This document shows, piece after piece, positions 7,492-16,242 of a stretch of 64,000 nt of DNA. The notes beneath the pieces were generated by a model. It saw only the letters and a list, made by a program, of their open reading frames with translations, was not told the DNA's origin and did no database searches. Both the position numbers and the translations under genes were made by a program. The stretch lies in the NCBI GenBank assembly GCA_020635015.1, contig JACKAP010000014.1:62001-126000 (forward strand). The letters run 5' to 3'. Position 1 is the stretch's first letter; each line of letters opens with the position of its first letter. The DNA is from Calditrichia bacterium. GTDB taxonomy: Bacteria > Calditrichota > Calditrichia > RBG-13-44-9 > J075.

Positions 7492-9212
7492 ATCGCCCTT
7501 TGCCACTTTCGCAAAGAATTAATCACGTAAACCGCTTCACAGCGCTCCAGATCTGCGATCGTCAGGGTCTGTTCGGCGATGATCCGTTGACCGAGCAGCC
7601 AGGCGCGGAAGGTGCCGGGGAGCAGGCCGCTCTCCAGCGGCGGGGTGAGCAGATGGCCGCCGATCTTCAGCACCAGGTTGTAAATCGTGGTTTCGGTGAG
7701 CTCGCCCCGCTCGTTGTACAAAATCACATCATCCGCCTCCGGAGCAGATTGCCGGGCGGTTTCATAGATGTCGCGCTTCGTAGTTTTATGGTATAACAGC
7801 GGATTGGCGGAATCGACCGGCGTGGCGGCCAGCGCCAGCCGCACCCGGCTATCCGGTGGGGGAGACCGAAAGGCTGCCGATTGGCAGGAGACCTTTCCCG
7901 TCCGGTCCAGGCACAGCCGCACCCGGCGGGATTCGCCGGGAAATTGTGCCGCAATCGCGTTCAGCGCCGCCGCCAGCGCCGCATCCGGGAAAGGGTAGCC
8001 AAAATATTCCGCCGAATCCTTCATTCGCTGCAGATGCTCATCACGCAGAAAGTAGCCCTCCGGCGGCGCCCAGAGCAGGGTCTCCAGCAGATCGAATGCT
8101 ACCCCTTTCGCGGTCAGCACCTTCGCCTTGGTGCGGGTTTCCGCAAACTCCTCATCTGCGGCCGAATCCCATACGATGCCTCCTCCCACACCGTATTCCG
8201 CCCGAGACGAACGGCGATCGATCAACACCGTACGGATGGCGACATTAAACTGCGCCCGGCGCTGCGGGTCAAAAAAACCGATAGCGCCGGTGTAGAGCTT
8301 GCGCGGGGTAGTTTCCAACTCGCCGATAATCGCCATGGTGCGCGCCTTGGGCGCACCGGTGATGGAGGCGCAGGGAAAAAGCGCGGCCAGTATTTGGGCG
8401 GGCGATGCGCTGCTGCGGGCGGTCACGGTGGAGGTCATCTGCCAGGCAGTGGGATACCGTTCGATATCATAAGCCGAGGGCACCGTTACACTGCCGGTAG
8501 CAGCAATGCGTCCAAAATCGTTGCGGATCATATCCACGATCATGGTATTCTCCGCCCGATTTTTTTGCGAGTTGCGCAGCCATTCCGCCCGGGCCCGGTC
8601 TTCGGCAGGGTAGCGACCCCGGGAAGCGGTGCCCTTCATTGGCCGGGACGTCAACAGCGCTCCATCCAGCCGGAAAAACAGTTCCGGCGACACCGAACAT
8701 ACTGCAATATCGCCAATGTCCGCAAAGGCAGCAAATTCGGTCGGTTGATTTCGGTTCAAATCGAGAAAAAATGAAAGTGCGTCACCGGCAAAAGGGGCGA
8801 ACATCCGGTAGGTGTAATTGACTTGATAGCTGTCGCCCGCAGCGATGTAGCACTTGATCCGGTCGATATCCTCCCGGTAGCGCTGCGCATCGATCGAAGC
8901 CTGCCAACTGCCCACACGGTAAGAACGCCGTTGCAGCTGGGAGAGGTCAAGCGGCTGCGGCCGGGAATAAATCCCAAACCAGCACAGGGGAAAATCGGAA
9001 ATATGGGGCGCATGCAGGGCCGGATCGAAAGCCGGGGCGGCTTCATAACTGACAAAGCCGGCGGCGTAAAAACCCCGCTGCAGCATCGCTTCGAGCTGCT
9101 CAATGACGGGGAGAACCTCAGACAATGCAGTGGCAGCCAGCACCATTTCTGCGTCCCGGAAGATCACCCATTCCCCGGTAAAAGGATCGTGCAAAGTAAC
9201 TTCTGCGGTCAT
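7443..9212 (-). CDS. Aminodeoxychorismate synthase component I fused to aminodeoxychorismate lyase
   Basis: A 589-residue fusion for p-aminobenzoate (folate) synthesis. The N-terminal ~370 residues are a chorismate-binding PabB domain with PMKGTASRGR, AENTMIVDMIRNDFGRI, PCASITGAPK and GVGGGIVWDS. The rest is a PLP-dependent class IV aminotransferase fold (PabC) with LLETLLW, YNERGELTETTIYNLV and the final ERCEAVYVINSLR. Start choice: the ATG at 9212 gives MTAEVTLHDPF; the frame continues to a TTG at 9266, but that upstream part is a dispersed repeat. The last residues (AWGMGHGAWRNPCP) are encoded by the GGGGCAT repeat arm shared with the convergent neighbour. A PabA glutaminase partner is not in the window. 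Confidence 0.9.
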   Translation of the reverse strand: MTAEVTLHDPFTGEWVIFRDAEMVLAATALSEVLPVIEQLEAMLQRGFYAAGFVSYEAAPAFDPALHAPHISDFPLCWFGIYSRPQPLDLSQLQRRSYRVGSWQASIDAQRYREDIDRIKCYIAAGDSYQVNYTYRMFAPFAGDALSFFLDLNRNQPTEFAAFADIGDIAVCSVSPELFFRLDGALLTSRPMKGTASRGRYPAEDRARAEWLRNSQKNRAENTMIVDMIRNDFGRIAATGSVTVPSAYDIERYPTAWQMTSTVTARSSASPAQILAALFPCASITGAPKARTMAIIGELETTPRKLYTGAIGFFDPQRRAQFNVAIRTVLIDRRSSRAEYGVGGGIVWDSAADEEFAETRTKAKVLTAKGVAFDLLETLLWAPPEGYFLRDEHLQRMKDSAEYFGYPFPDAALAAALNAIAAQFPGESRRVRLCLDRTGKVSCQSAAFRSPPPDSRVRLALAATPVDSANPLLYHKTTKRDIYETARQSAPEADDVILYNERGELTETTIYNLVLKIGGHLLTPPLESGLLPGTFRAWLLGQRIIAEQTLTIADLERCEAVYVINSLRKWQRAIVAWGMGHGAWRNPCP

Positions 9213-9250
9213 TATAGTCAGTAGGTCGTTTGCCAAGCCCTTTAATGCGA

Positions 9251-9331
9251 TAGATTCCTCGGCCAATGCCTTCGGAATAACACAACGTCGTCATTTCGAA
9301 CGTTGCCTGTGAGAAATCTATAACTGCAAAA
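9251..9331. repeat. Dispersed element of family L, copy 1
   Basis: AGATTCCTCGGC...GTCATTTCGAACGT..TGTGAGAAATCTATAA..TGCAAAAAAC. The same sequence in reverse complement is at 63876-63968, and a partial copy is at 29128-29165. It occupies the region upstream of the pabB-type gene. Confidence 0.75.
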
Positions 9332-9359
9332 AACTTCTCATACAGTATAACAACCCCAT

Positions 9360-9665
9360 CTAATTCTTCGCCTGCCAGGCATCGATCTGCGCCTGCAGCT
9401 CCGCCGGCAATTCCTCGCCGGCGGCGGTTTTTTTCAACTCGGCAATCAGCAGGGCGAGGCGTCCCGGCATGGGGTGCTTTTTGTTGATGAAGAGGATCTC
9501 TTTCTCCCCTTCCACCAGGCAGATCCCGCCCCGAAAATCGCCCTTTTCCACCCGGGTCTCGATCCCGGCCTGGCGCAAGGCTTCGCAGAGCTGATTGAAC
9601 AGGCGGATCTCCTCCGGCGTGCCTTCGGATTTATCTTTGACCTTTTTCTTGCGCTTCATAGCCAT
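9360..9665 (-). CDS. Small protein of unknown function
   Basis: A 101-residue, highly charged, soluble protein: basic start MAMKRKKKVKDKSEGTPEEIR, an amphipathic helix LFNQLCEALRQAGIETRVEKG, then a beta-like stretch GGICLVEGEKEILFINKKH and a C-terminal helix LALLIAELKKTAAGEELPAELQAQIDAW. The order suggests a small alpha/beta fold; no signal peptide, membrane segment or known motif is seen. ACGGGAAA lies before the ATG at 9665; the ATG at 9659 is also possible. It is transcribed divergently from the large secreted protein at 9839. I do not recognise the family. Confidence 0.65.
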   Translation of the reverse strand: MAMKRKKKVKDKSEGTPEEIRLFNQLCEALRQAGIETRVEKGDFRGGICLVEGEKEILFINKKHPMPGRLALLIAELKKTAAGEELPAELQAQIDAWQAKN

Positions 9666-9838
9666 ATTATTTCCCGTTATACCATTGCGCATCAAGTATA
9701 ACACGAAAATATCGATCCGAAAAGCAGTTAATGGTTTTTTAGAATAATTGGTTGATTTACCTATATTTTTGTAGTTATTATCAAAACGGCAAAAACTATT
9801 TTTCACAATAAGCTGCAACCAACCATTAGGAGGATAAG

Positions 9839-12800
9839 ATGTTTTATCCGGAAACAAAGTTATTTTCACGCCGGTTCAGAAATATGCTGACCGAGCTGTT
9901 AATTCTCGCCGGCCTGGTACTGATGTCGGCCAGCAGCTTGCAGGCCCAGGCCATCTACAGCGGGCCGGCGTTCGGTTCCATTTCCGGCGGCGCATCCGTC
10001 AGCACCGGCAGCTTTTCCGATGCCCCGGAGACAGTGGTATCAGTCAATAAGAAGCTGATCCACAACCCTTTCTGGGACAAATTCAATCCGCCGCTGGCCG
10101 ATGACGCGCTGAACCGCACCCCGGCGGCAGGTCCGGCCGGCAGCAATGAAGTGCTGGCCAGTGAGAGCGTTTCCCAGCCTCCGGTACTGCTGACCAGCTT
10201 CGAAGGGCCGGACATGGGCAGTTCCATTCCTCCCGACCCGATCCTGGCGGTGGGGCCGAACCACATCATCGCCATGGTCAACACCGAATTCGCCATTTAT
10301 GACAAGCAGGGCAACCTCCTTTTCTCCCGTTCGGCAGATCAGTGGTTCGCCAATGTCTCGCCTTACAACGGGCTGTTCGACCCGATTGTAATGTACGACA
10401 ACCTTTCCGAACGCTGGATCCAGTGCTGGGACCTGCAGGACGACAATAACCAGACCGGCTACTGGCTGGTCTCCATCTCCGACGATTCTGACCCGATGGG
10501 CACCTGGATGAACTATTCCTTCCCGGCCCACCTCAACGGGAGCACCCCGGCGGGCAACTGGGGCGACTATCAAAAAGTCGGCTACGACCACCAGGCGGTC
10601 TACCTCAGCGGGCGGCAGTTCAGCTTCGGGGGCGGCTTCAATTACTGCAAGGTGCGAATCATTTCTAAGGCCGAACTGTATGATCCGGCCGGCGGACCGG
10701 TGAATTACACCGATTTCTGGAATTTCCGCGACCCGAATAATCCCGGCGTGTTGGTTGACGGACCGCCGATCGCCGCCGCTCATCTGGATTCCACCGACAA
10801 CAAGGCTTATATTATTGTCGATTCTCCCTACAACAACAGCACCTTCGTGACCTTGTGGACCATCAGCGATCCGCTGGGCAGCAGCCCGGGCGTTTCCGCA
10901 ACCAATATTCCCACCCTCGGGGCCTACCCGCCTCCCGACGCCCTGCAACTGGGCGGGGGCAGTCCGCGCATCGACAGCGGGCGGCGCGCCTACCGTAATC
11001 CGGTCTATCGCGATGGGAAGATCTGGGTCTCCACCGCCGTGGCCGGCGGCTCCGGATTTCTCTATGCCTTCGGACGCTACCTGAAAATCGATGTGAATTC
11101 TAATAGCATCGATGAAGATGTGACTTTCGGGGAAGACGGTTCTTACTATCTCTATCCCGCCGTCATGCCTGATGCAGACGACAATGTGATCCTGACCTTT
11201 ACCCGATCCGGTTCCAGCGAGTACGCCGGGGCCGCTTTTGCCGGTCGCCAGGCGGGCGACCCCCCGGGTATTTCGCCTTCTGATTTGATGCAGGCCGGCG
11301 GCGGCAATTACGTGGTGACCTTCGGCGGTACCCGCAACCGCTGGGGCGATTATATGGGCATTGCCCTGGATCCGGCCTTCCCCAATACGGTGTGGGCGAT
11401 TGCCGAATATGCCAAGAGCATCAACCAGTGGTCGACCTGGATCGGCGCCCTCACCTACAGCTATTTTGGGGTGCGCGGATTGGTGAAGGATGCGGTTTCC
11501 GGCGATCCAATCTACCCGGCGGATATCGAAGTGGTGGAACTGAGCCGCACTGTCAATCCCGATCCCCAGGGCAATTACCTGGTGCTCTCCCCGGTGCAGG
11601 ATCTCACCTTCAACGTCAGCGCCTTTGCCTACCAGGACCGAACCCTCAATCTCTCCCTGGCGGCCAATGACACCGATGTGGTGGACATCGAGCTGCAGCC
11701 GGAAGTGCAGGCCACCTTTGCCGGCAAGGTGATCGATCCCCAAAGCGGCAACGGGGTGGAGGCAACGATTGAATTTTATGCCCACGGGAATCCCAATCCC
11801 GGCCCTTATGCCATCACCACAACCGACGGCGACGGCAATTTCTCCATCAGCACCATCATCGGCGAATATGACCTGGATATCTATCCCGCCTCCCCCTACG
11901 CCTTCACCGAGGTGGACGGCCAGGTGCTGGATACCGGGGGGCTGAATGTGAACCTGGAGGTGATGCCCGCCATGGTTCTATTGGTGGATGACGACGACGG
12001 CAGTAGTCACGAGCGCTACTACCGTGACGGGCTGGCGGTCAACTCCTACAGCTACCACCTGTGGAACGTGCAAAACAGCGGCTACCCCACTCTGGCGGAT
12101 ATGAACGCCTTCCCGGACAAGATCGCCATCTGGTATACCGGCGACAGCGACGGAAACTCCCTGAGCAGTGATGAAGCCAACGAGCTGCACAGCTTCCTCA
12201 ACGGCGGAGGCCGGCTGCTGCTCACCGGTCAGGATATCGCCGAAGAGAACAGCGGGCATGCCCTGCTGACCACCCTGGGCGCCGATTTTGCCCTCAACTC
12301 CACCCAGACGGTGGTGCTGGGGGTGGCCGGGGATATCGCCGGCGGGTTGGTGCTGCTAACTTCCGGCACCACCGGGGCCAACAACCAGACTTCCAAGGAC
12401 CAACTGACGATCACCGACACCACCACCACCCGCTCGATCCTGACCTACAGCGCCAATCCGGCAGCAGTGGCCGGGGTGGCCTTCGATAACGGCAACACCC
12501 GGGCGGTGTTCATCGGCTTCGGCTGGGAAGGCATCGGCGATCCCGACCGGCGCAATACCCTGCTGCAGAATGTGCTGACCTACATCGGCGGCACGGTAGG
12601 GATCGAGGCGCCGGCAGACGGCGCAGTGGCGGAGACCTTCGCGCTGTACCAAAACTATCCGAATCCGTTCAACCCCTCCACCACCATCGCCTTCGCCCTG
12701 CCGGTAGCGGCAAGGGTGGAAGTGGCGGTCTATAACACCCTGGGACAAAAAGTGCGGGTGCTGACCCGGGAACGTTACAGCGCCGGCGTGCACCGGGTGG

Positions 12801-12913
12801 TATGGGACGGCAGAGATGAACAAGGCGCGGCTTTAAGTTCAGGAATTTATTTCTACCGCATACAGGCGGGAGACCAGTTCCGGAGCATGCGCAAAATGCT
12901 GCTGGTAAAGTAG
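9839..12913 (+). CDS. Large secreted protein with C-terminal (T9SS-like) sorting domain
   Basis: A 1024-residue protein with AGGAGG ideally placed before the ATG and a signal peptide ending SSLQAQA (~38). Residues ~90-540 form a repeated beta-rich region (DPILAVGPNHIIAMVNTEFAIYDKQG, WGDYQKVGYDHQAVYLSG), probably a propeller-like fold. Two carboxypeptidase-regulatory-like beta-sandwich modules follow (~545-700: VRGLVKDAVSGDPI, FAGKVIDPQSGNGVEA), then an alpha/beta segment (~705-915, ILLVDDDDG..., LLLTGQDIAE) resembling ThuA/amidotransferase-like folds. The end (~935-1024) is the sorting domain with ALYQNYPNPFNPSTTI, YNTLGQKV and SGIYFYRI. It is likely exported across both membranes and surface-attached. 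Function is unknown. A hairpin follows at 12925-12959. Confidence 0.85.
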   Translation: MFYPETKLFSRRFRNMLTELLILAGLVLMSASSLQAQAIYSGPAFGSISGGASVSTGSFSDAPETVVSVNKKLIHNPFWDKFNPPLADDALNRTPAAGPAGSNEVLASESVSQPPVLLTSFEGPDMGSSIPPDPILAVGPNHIIAMVNTEFAIYDKQGNLLFSRSADQWFANVSPYNGLFDPIVMYDNLSERWIQCWDLQDDNNQTGYWLVSISDDSDPMGTWMNYSFPAHLNGSTPAGNWGDYQKVGYDHQAVYLSGRQFSFGGGFNYCKVRIISKAELYDPAGGPVNYTDFWNFRDPNNPGVLVDGPPIAAAHLDSTDNKAYIIVDSPYNNSTFVTLWTISDPLGSSPGVSATNIPTLGAYPPPDALQLGGGSPRIDSGRRAYRNPVYRDGKIWVSTAVAGGSGFLYAFGRYLKIDVNSNSIDEDVTFGEDGSYYLYPAVMPDADDNVILTFTRSGSSEYAGAAFAGRQAGDPPGISPSDLMQAGGGNYVVTFGGTRNRWGDYMGIALDPAFPNTVWAIAEYAKSINQWSTWIGALTYSYFGVRGLVKDAVSGDPIYPADIEVVELSRTVNPDPQGNYLVLSPVQDLTFNVSAFAYQDRTLNLSLAANDTDVVDIELQPEVQATFAGKVIDPQSGNGVEATIEFYAHGNPNPGPYAITTTDGDGNFSISTIIGEYDLDIYPASPYAFTEVDGQVLDTGGLNVNLEVMPAMVLLVDDDDGSSHERYYRDGLAVNSYSYHLWNVQNSGYPTLADMNAFPDKIAIWYTGDSDGNSLSSDEANELHSFLNGGGRLLLTGQDIAEENSGHALLTTLGADFALNSTQTVVLGVAGDIAGGLVLLTSGTTGANNQTSKDQLTITDTTTTRSILTYSANPAAVAGVAFDNGNTRAVFIGFGWEGIGDPDRRNTLLQNVLTYIGGTVGIEAPADGAVAETFALYQNYPNPFNPSTTIAFALPVAARVEVAVYNTLGQKVRVLTRERYSAGVHRVVWDGRDEQGAALSSGIYFYRIQAGDQFRSMRKMLLVK

Positions 12914-12924
12914 AATCTATAACA

Positions 12925-12959
12925 TCATCCGGTGATCCGTCGTTAGGATCACCGGATGA
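12925..12959 (+). terminator. Perfect 14-bp stem-loop after the secreted protein gene
   Basis: TCATCCGGTGATCC and GGATCACCGGATGA form a perfect 14-bp stem with a 7-nt loop, 12 bases after the stop codon. The sequence after it (CGTTTATCATTT) has only a weak U-rich run, so a terminator or 3'-stabilising hairpin is likely but not certain. Confidence 0.55.
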
Positions 12960-13103
12960 CGTTTATCATTTCAAATGTAAATTCATATTCACAGGTATCG
13001 TCATTAAATCCTGCCAATCCCGTATATCCAGTCGAACGCATTTTTTATGAATCCGCGTAAATCCGTGTCATCCGCTTCATCCGCGTTCTATTTCACCCCG
13101 AAT

Positions 13104-13979
13104 TCACCGTACCGGCATCAAAATCGGGTTAAACGCCTTAGAAGAAACAATCACCCGGTCGCCGACCCTCAACTGATCGACCTCGCTGTCGGTGGCAATC
13201 ACCCGTACCACGTTCTGGCCGATCGAAACGGTAACGATGTAGACCACATCCTCAGGTTGTATGGCCAGTATTTCCCCCTCAAACTTGAACTTCCCGCTGA
13301 GCTGCTTGGTGATGAAGACCTCGGCCGGCAGGCCGAGGGCGGTGATCCTTCCCCGCTCGATCACCGCCACTCGCTGCGAGAGACGGAAGATCTCCGCCAG
13401 GTTGTGGCTCACCAGCAGAGTGGTAACCGGAAAGCGCTGCTGTAGCTTGAGGATCTCATCCTGAAGCTTGCCACGCATCTCCATGTCGAGGGCGGAAAGC
13501 GGTTCATCGAGCAGCAGCAGTTTGGGGCGGCGCACCAGGGCCCGGGCCAGGGCCACCCGCTGGCGCTGCCCCCCGGAGAGGCTTGCCGGGCGGCGTTGCG
13601 CCAGGGCGTGCAGGTCAACTGCTTCCAGCAACTCTTCCACGATGACGCTGTCTTCACCCGCCGCCAGGGCATAGCGCAGGTTTTCCCGCACGGTCATGTT
13701 GGGGAACAGGGCGTAATCCTGGAAAACGAAGCCCACCGGCCGCTGCTGCGGGGGCAGGCAGATATTCCGGGTGCTGTCCAGCCATACTTTGCCGTCAACT
13801 TCGATATAACCCTGCTCCGGGCGGGTCAAGCCGGCCAGAATACGCAGGGCGGTGGTTTTGCCCGCCCCGGATTTGCCGAAGAGGGTCAGGCATTCCCGGG
13901 CGGCGATCTCCAGGTCGATATTCAGGTCGATGGGACCATCGCTGGTCAGGAGTTTTTTTTGAGCATGAAAACGGATCAT
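13104..13979 (-). CDS. modC: Molybdate/tungstate ABC transporter ATP-binding protein ModC
   Basis: A 291-residue ATPase with Walker A GKSGAGKTT (35-43), Q-loop FQDYALFPNMTV (~86), signature LSGGQRQRV (134-142), Walker B LLLLDEP (154-160) and H-loop SHN. The C-terminal ~65 residues are a TOBE-type molybdate-binding domain (EGEILAIQPEDVVYIVTV...VGDRVIVSSKAFNPILMPVR). It powers oxyanion import with ModB, whose stop codon lies 10 nt upstream of this start. The ModC assignment rests on the TOBE domain and the ModB neighbour. No ModA or molybdate regulator is seen in the window. Confidence 0.88.
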   Translation of the reverse strand: MIRFHAQKKLLTSDGPIDLNIDLEIAARECLTLFGKSGAGKTTALRILAGLTRPEQGYIEVDGKVWLDSTRNICLPPQQRPVGFVFQDYALFPNMTVRENLRYALAAGEDSVIVEELLEAVDLHALAQRRPASLSGGQRQRVALARALVRRPKLLLLDEPLSALDMEMRGKLQDEILKLQQRFPVTTLLVSHNLAEIFRLSQRVAVIERGRITALGLPAEVFITKQLSGKFKFEGEILAIQPEDVVYIVTVSIGQNVVRVIATDSEVDQLRVGDRVIVSSKAFNPILMPVR

Positions 13980-13989
13980 GGCGGCAGCC

Positions 13990-14658
13990 TCAGAACGCCT
14001 TCAGAAAACGGCGGTTAACGATATAAACAGTCAACAAAATCACAAAGGTGATGGCAAACAGGATCAGGGCATACTGATGGGCGGTATCATAATTCAGCGC
14101 CTCCACCTCATTGTAAATCGCGATGGAAGCCACCCGGGTCTCGCCGGGTATGCTGCCGCCGATCATCAGGATGACCCCGAATTCCCCCACGGTATGGGCA
14201 AAGCTGATCACCGTGGCGGTAAGGATCGAGGGCTTGATATTGGGCAGCAGCACCCGCCAGAAGGTATGCAGGGGAGATTTTCCCAGGGTATAGGAGGCTT
14301 CGGTCAGCGAGGCGGGAAGGCTCTGGAAACCAGCCTGGATGGGATTGACCATGAACGGCAGGCTGTAGATCACCGAGGCGACCACCAGCCCTTCAAACGA
14401 GAACACCAACTGCAATCCGAAAACGGATTCCAAAAATCTGCCCAGCCGGCCCGCCGGATTGAATGCGATCAGGAGGTAAAATCCCAGCACTGTTGGCGGC
14501 AGCACCAGCGGCATGCTCACCAGGGTCTGGAGCACATATTTCCAGCGGCTCTCCCAGCGGGCCAGTCCGTAGGCTAACGGAATTCCCAACACCAGCAGGA
14601 TGGCGGTGGTGATCAGCGCCAGTTGGAACGTGAGGATCAGCGGCTGGAGGTCGAACAT
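13990..14658 (-). CDS. modB: Molybdate/tungstate ABC transporter permease ModB
   Basis: A 222-residue inner-membrane protein with five or six membrane helices (first ~10-30) and the EAA-type coupling loop ASYTLGKSPLHTFWRVLLPNIKP. MSMPLVLPPTVLGFYLL-like sequence (here VSMPLVLPPTVLGF) is characteristic of ModB/CysT-type permeases. It is followed directly by modC. Upstream, where modA would be expected, there is only an ACCATT word array, a hairpin and a MITE-like element. The start codon has no clear Shine-Dalgarno sequence because the word array ends right before it. Confidence 0.88.
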   Translation of the reverse strand: MFDLQPLILTFQLALITTAILLVLGIPLAYGLARWESRWKYVLQTLVSMPLVLPPTVLGFYLLIAFNPAGRLGRFLESVFGLQLVFSFEGLVVASVIYSLPFMVNPIQAGFQSLPASLTEASYTLGKSPLHTFWRVLLPNIKPSILTATVISFAHTVGEFGVILMIGGSIPGETRVASIAIYNEVEALNYDTAHQYALILFAITFVILLTVYIVNRRFLKAF

Positions 14659-14756
14659 GATAATGGTAAATGCTTAATGGTAAATGGTTAATGGTAAATG
14701 AGTAATGTCCTGCGTACGAGGTTGCCGGCGGTGGTGATATTGGCCGGGCAACCTCA
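14658..14756. repeat. ACCATT-type word array and adjoining hairpin
   Basis: ATGGTAAATGCTTAATGGTAAATGG words (14658-14706) directly precede modB on its coding strand. Next to them GAGGTTGCC (14719) and GGCAACCTC (14747) form a stem of 9 bp plus a few more pairs around a bulge. I considered a riboswitch but see no molybdenum-cofactor motif core. Confidence 0.6.
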
Positions 14757-14776
14757 GCGGTTTCGAAAAATTCGTC

Positions 14777-14940
14777 TAGGGCGTGTTGACATTTAGCCAG
14801 TATTGCAGATTTTGAGTGATTTTCGTGCCTGATGCGGCGTTTTTTGAGTCGCGATGTGGTTCATCTCGCGAAAAAAACAACAAAATCAGGCGCGAAAAGC
14901 GCCAAAATATGCGGTGCTGGCTAAATGTCAACACGCCCTA
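14777..14940. mobile_element. MITE-like element, 164 bp, 24-bp perfect terminal inverted repeats
   Basis: The two ends, 14777-14800 and 14917-14940, are perfect reverse complements (TAGGGCGTGTTGACATTTAG... outward). TA at both outer edges fits a TA target duplication, as with IS630/mariner-type transposition. A nested imperfect inverted repeat (TTTTCGTGCCTGA / TCAGGCGCGAAAA) lies inside, and there is no coding capacity. A solo copy of one end is at 26037-26060. Confidence 0.8.
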
Positions 14941-14946
14941 AGACAA

Positions 14947-16242
14947 TTATCGCTTTTCGCGGCATTCACCCTGCACGACCACCTCCCCATCTACCATCAC
15001 GGTGCAGACATGCGTGGTATACTCGAAGGGATCGCCGCCGAAGATCACCAGGTCCGCATCTTTGCCTTTTTCCAGGGATCCGACCCGCCGGTCGATTCCC
15101 AGGATCTTGGCGGAGTTGATGGTCAGGGCCGCCAGGGCATCTTCCCGCGCCAGGCCATTGGCGGCGGCGATCGCCGCCTCGAACAGCACCACCCGGGTCT
15201 TGGGCACGTAGCCCTCGTAGCCGCTCTGGAAAGCGAAGGGAATGCCGGCTTGCTTCAGCTTTGCCGCGGTTTCGAGGGAGAGATTCCGGCTGTCACCCCG
15301 CGGGCGGGCCATGGTGGGGTGGATGATCACCGGCACTCCGGCGGCGCGGATCTCCTCCAGCACCAGGTAGGCCTCGGCGGCACCATCGAGGATCAGCCTA
15401 AAACCAAATTCGTTGGCCAGGCGCAGAGCGGTCATAATCTCCACCGCCCGGTTGGCGGTGATCAGCGCCGGCAATTTCCCGGAAAGCACCATTGCCAGGG
15501 CTTCCAGCTTGAGGTCGCGGGCGGGGCGTTTCGAGATGTCCTTATTGGCCATCTTCTTTTGATATTCCCGGGCTTTCAGCAGTTCGGTGCGCAGCATCGC
15601 CACTCCCTTGGCGCTGGTGCCGGGCGATTTATAATTACGCGAGACGGCCGATCCAAGCGTCAGCGTGACCATCGCCGCGGAATCGAGCAGTACCTCCTCC
15701 ACGGTATTCCCGACGGTCTTGACCAGGATCGACTGCCCGCTGGCCAGCGCACCCGGCGCCTGGCCGGTATGCAGGGTGGTGACCCCCAGTCCGCGCAGCC
15801 ATTCCACCAGCTTCTCGCGAGGATTGTAAGCATCCAGGGCGCGCAGTTCCGGCTGGATCGGGCTGCTCTTGTCGAGCTGGTCCTGATCGTGCGGCTGGTT
15901 GTAATACCCGGCCAGCCCCACCACGGTGTGGGCATCGATCAACCCCGGCGTCACCACCTTGCCGCTCAGCACGGTGTAATCATTTCCAATCTTAACTTCT
16001 GCAGCTTTCCCCACCTTCTCAATCTTGCCATCCCTGATCAACACCACCCCATCTGCAAGCGGCGCCCCCGCCATGGTATAGACCGTCTCCCCGCGCACCG
16101 CCACCTTCTGCCCCCACAGCGGCAAACTCATCAACATCACCACCAACATCCAGCATCCAGCATCCATCCCGAAAGCTTTCGGGAAGCATCCAGCAGCTCT
16201 CCCAATCCGCATTCCGCATTCCGCATTCCGCACTCGTTTCAT
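14947..16242 (-). CDS. Amidohydrolase-fold protein lacking metal ligands (probable pseudoenzyme)
   Basis: A 431-residue exported member of the imidazolonepropionase-like amidohydrolase superfamily, coupled to its active-looking paralogue by an ATGA overlap, with GGAGG before the ATG. The fold is intact (GKVVTPGLIDAHT; KDADLVIFGGDPFEYTTHV). Every metal-binding position seen in the paralogue is changed: HSH becomes HTV, HTHRH becomes TANRA, LHH becomes LDG, HTDDG becomes FQSGY. It therefore cannot bind the usual binuclear site and probably acts as a partner subunit. Residues 1-25 are translated repeat DNA (VRNAECGMRIG from GGAATGC words, then a CCCGAAAGCTTTCGGG palindrome). The signal peptide MDAGCWMLVVMLMSLPLWGQ itself partly derives from CATCCAG words. 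Confidence 0.85.
   Translation of the reverse strand: MKRVRNAECGMRIGRAAGCFPKAFGMDAGCWMLVVMLMSLPLWGQKVAVRGETVYTMAGAPLADGVVLIRDGKIEKVGKAAEVKIGNDYTVLSGKVVTPGLIDAHTVVGLAGYYNQPHDQDQLDKSSPIQPELRALDAYNPREKLVEWLRGLGVTTLHTGQAPGALASGQSILVKTVGNTVEEVLLDSAAMVTLTLGSAVSRNYKSPGTSAKGVAMLRTELLKAREYQKKMANKDISKRPARDLKLEALAMVLSGKLPALITANRAVEIMTALRLANEFGFRLILDGAAEAYLVLEEIRAAGVPVIIHPTMARPRGDSRNLSLETAAKLKQAGIPFAFQSGYEGYVPKTRVVLFEAAIAAANGLAREDALAALTINSAKILGIDRRVGSLEKGKDADLVIFGGDPFEYTTHVCTVMVDGEVVVQGECREKR
16143..16234. repeat. Word repeats inside the 5' end of a gene
   Basis: CATCCAGCATCCAGCATCC (16148-16165), palindrome CCCGAAAGCTTTCGGG (16168-16183), CATCCAGCAG, then CCGCATTCCGCATTCCGCATT (16207-16233). All lie between the start codon and the signal peptide of the pseudoenzyme and are in frame. 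Confidence 0.8.

Noticed and set aside
7443..9266. Start of the PabB-PabC fusion at the TTG at 9266
   Set aside because: The extra codons fall in the dispersed L element and have no ribosome site; the ATG at 9212 begins family-like sequence.
14700..14760. Molybdenum-cofactor riboswitch upstream of modB
   Set aside because: Only a simple stem with a bulge is present; the conserved multi-helix core is not recognisable.
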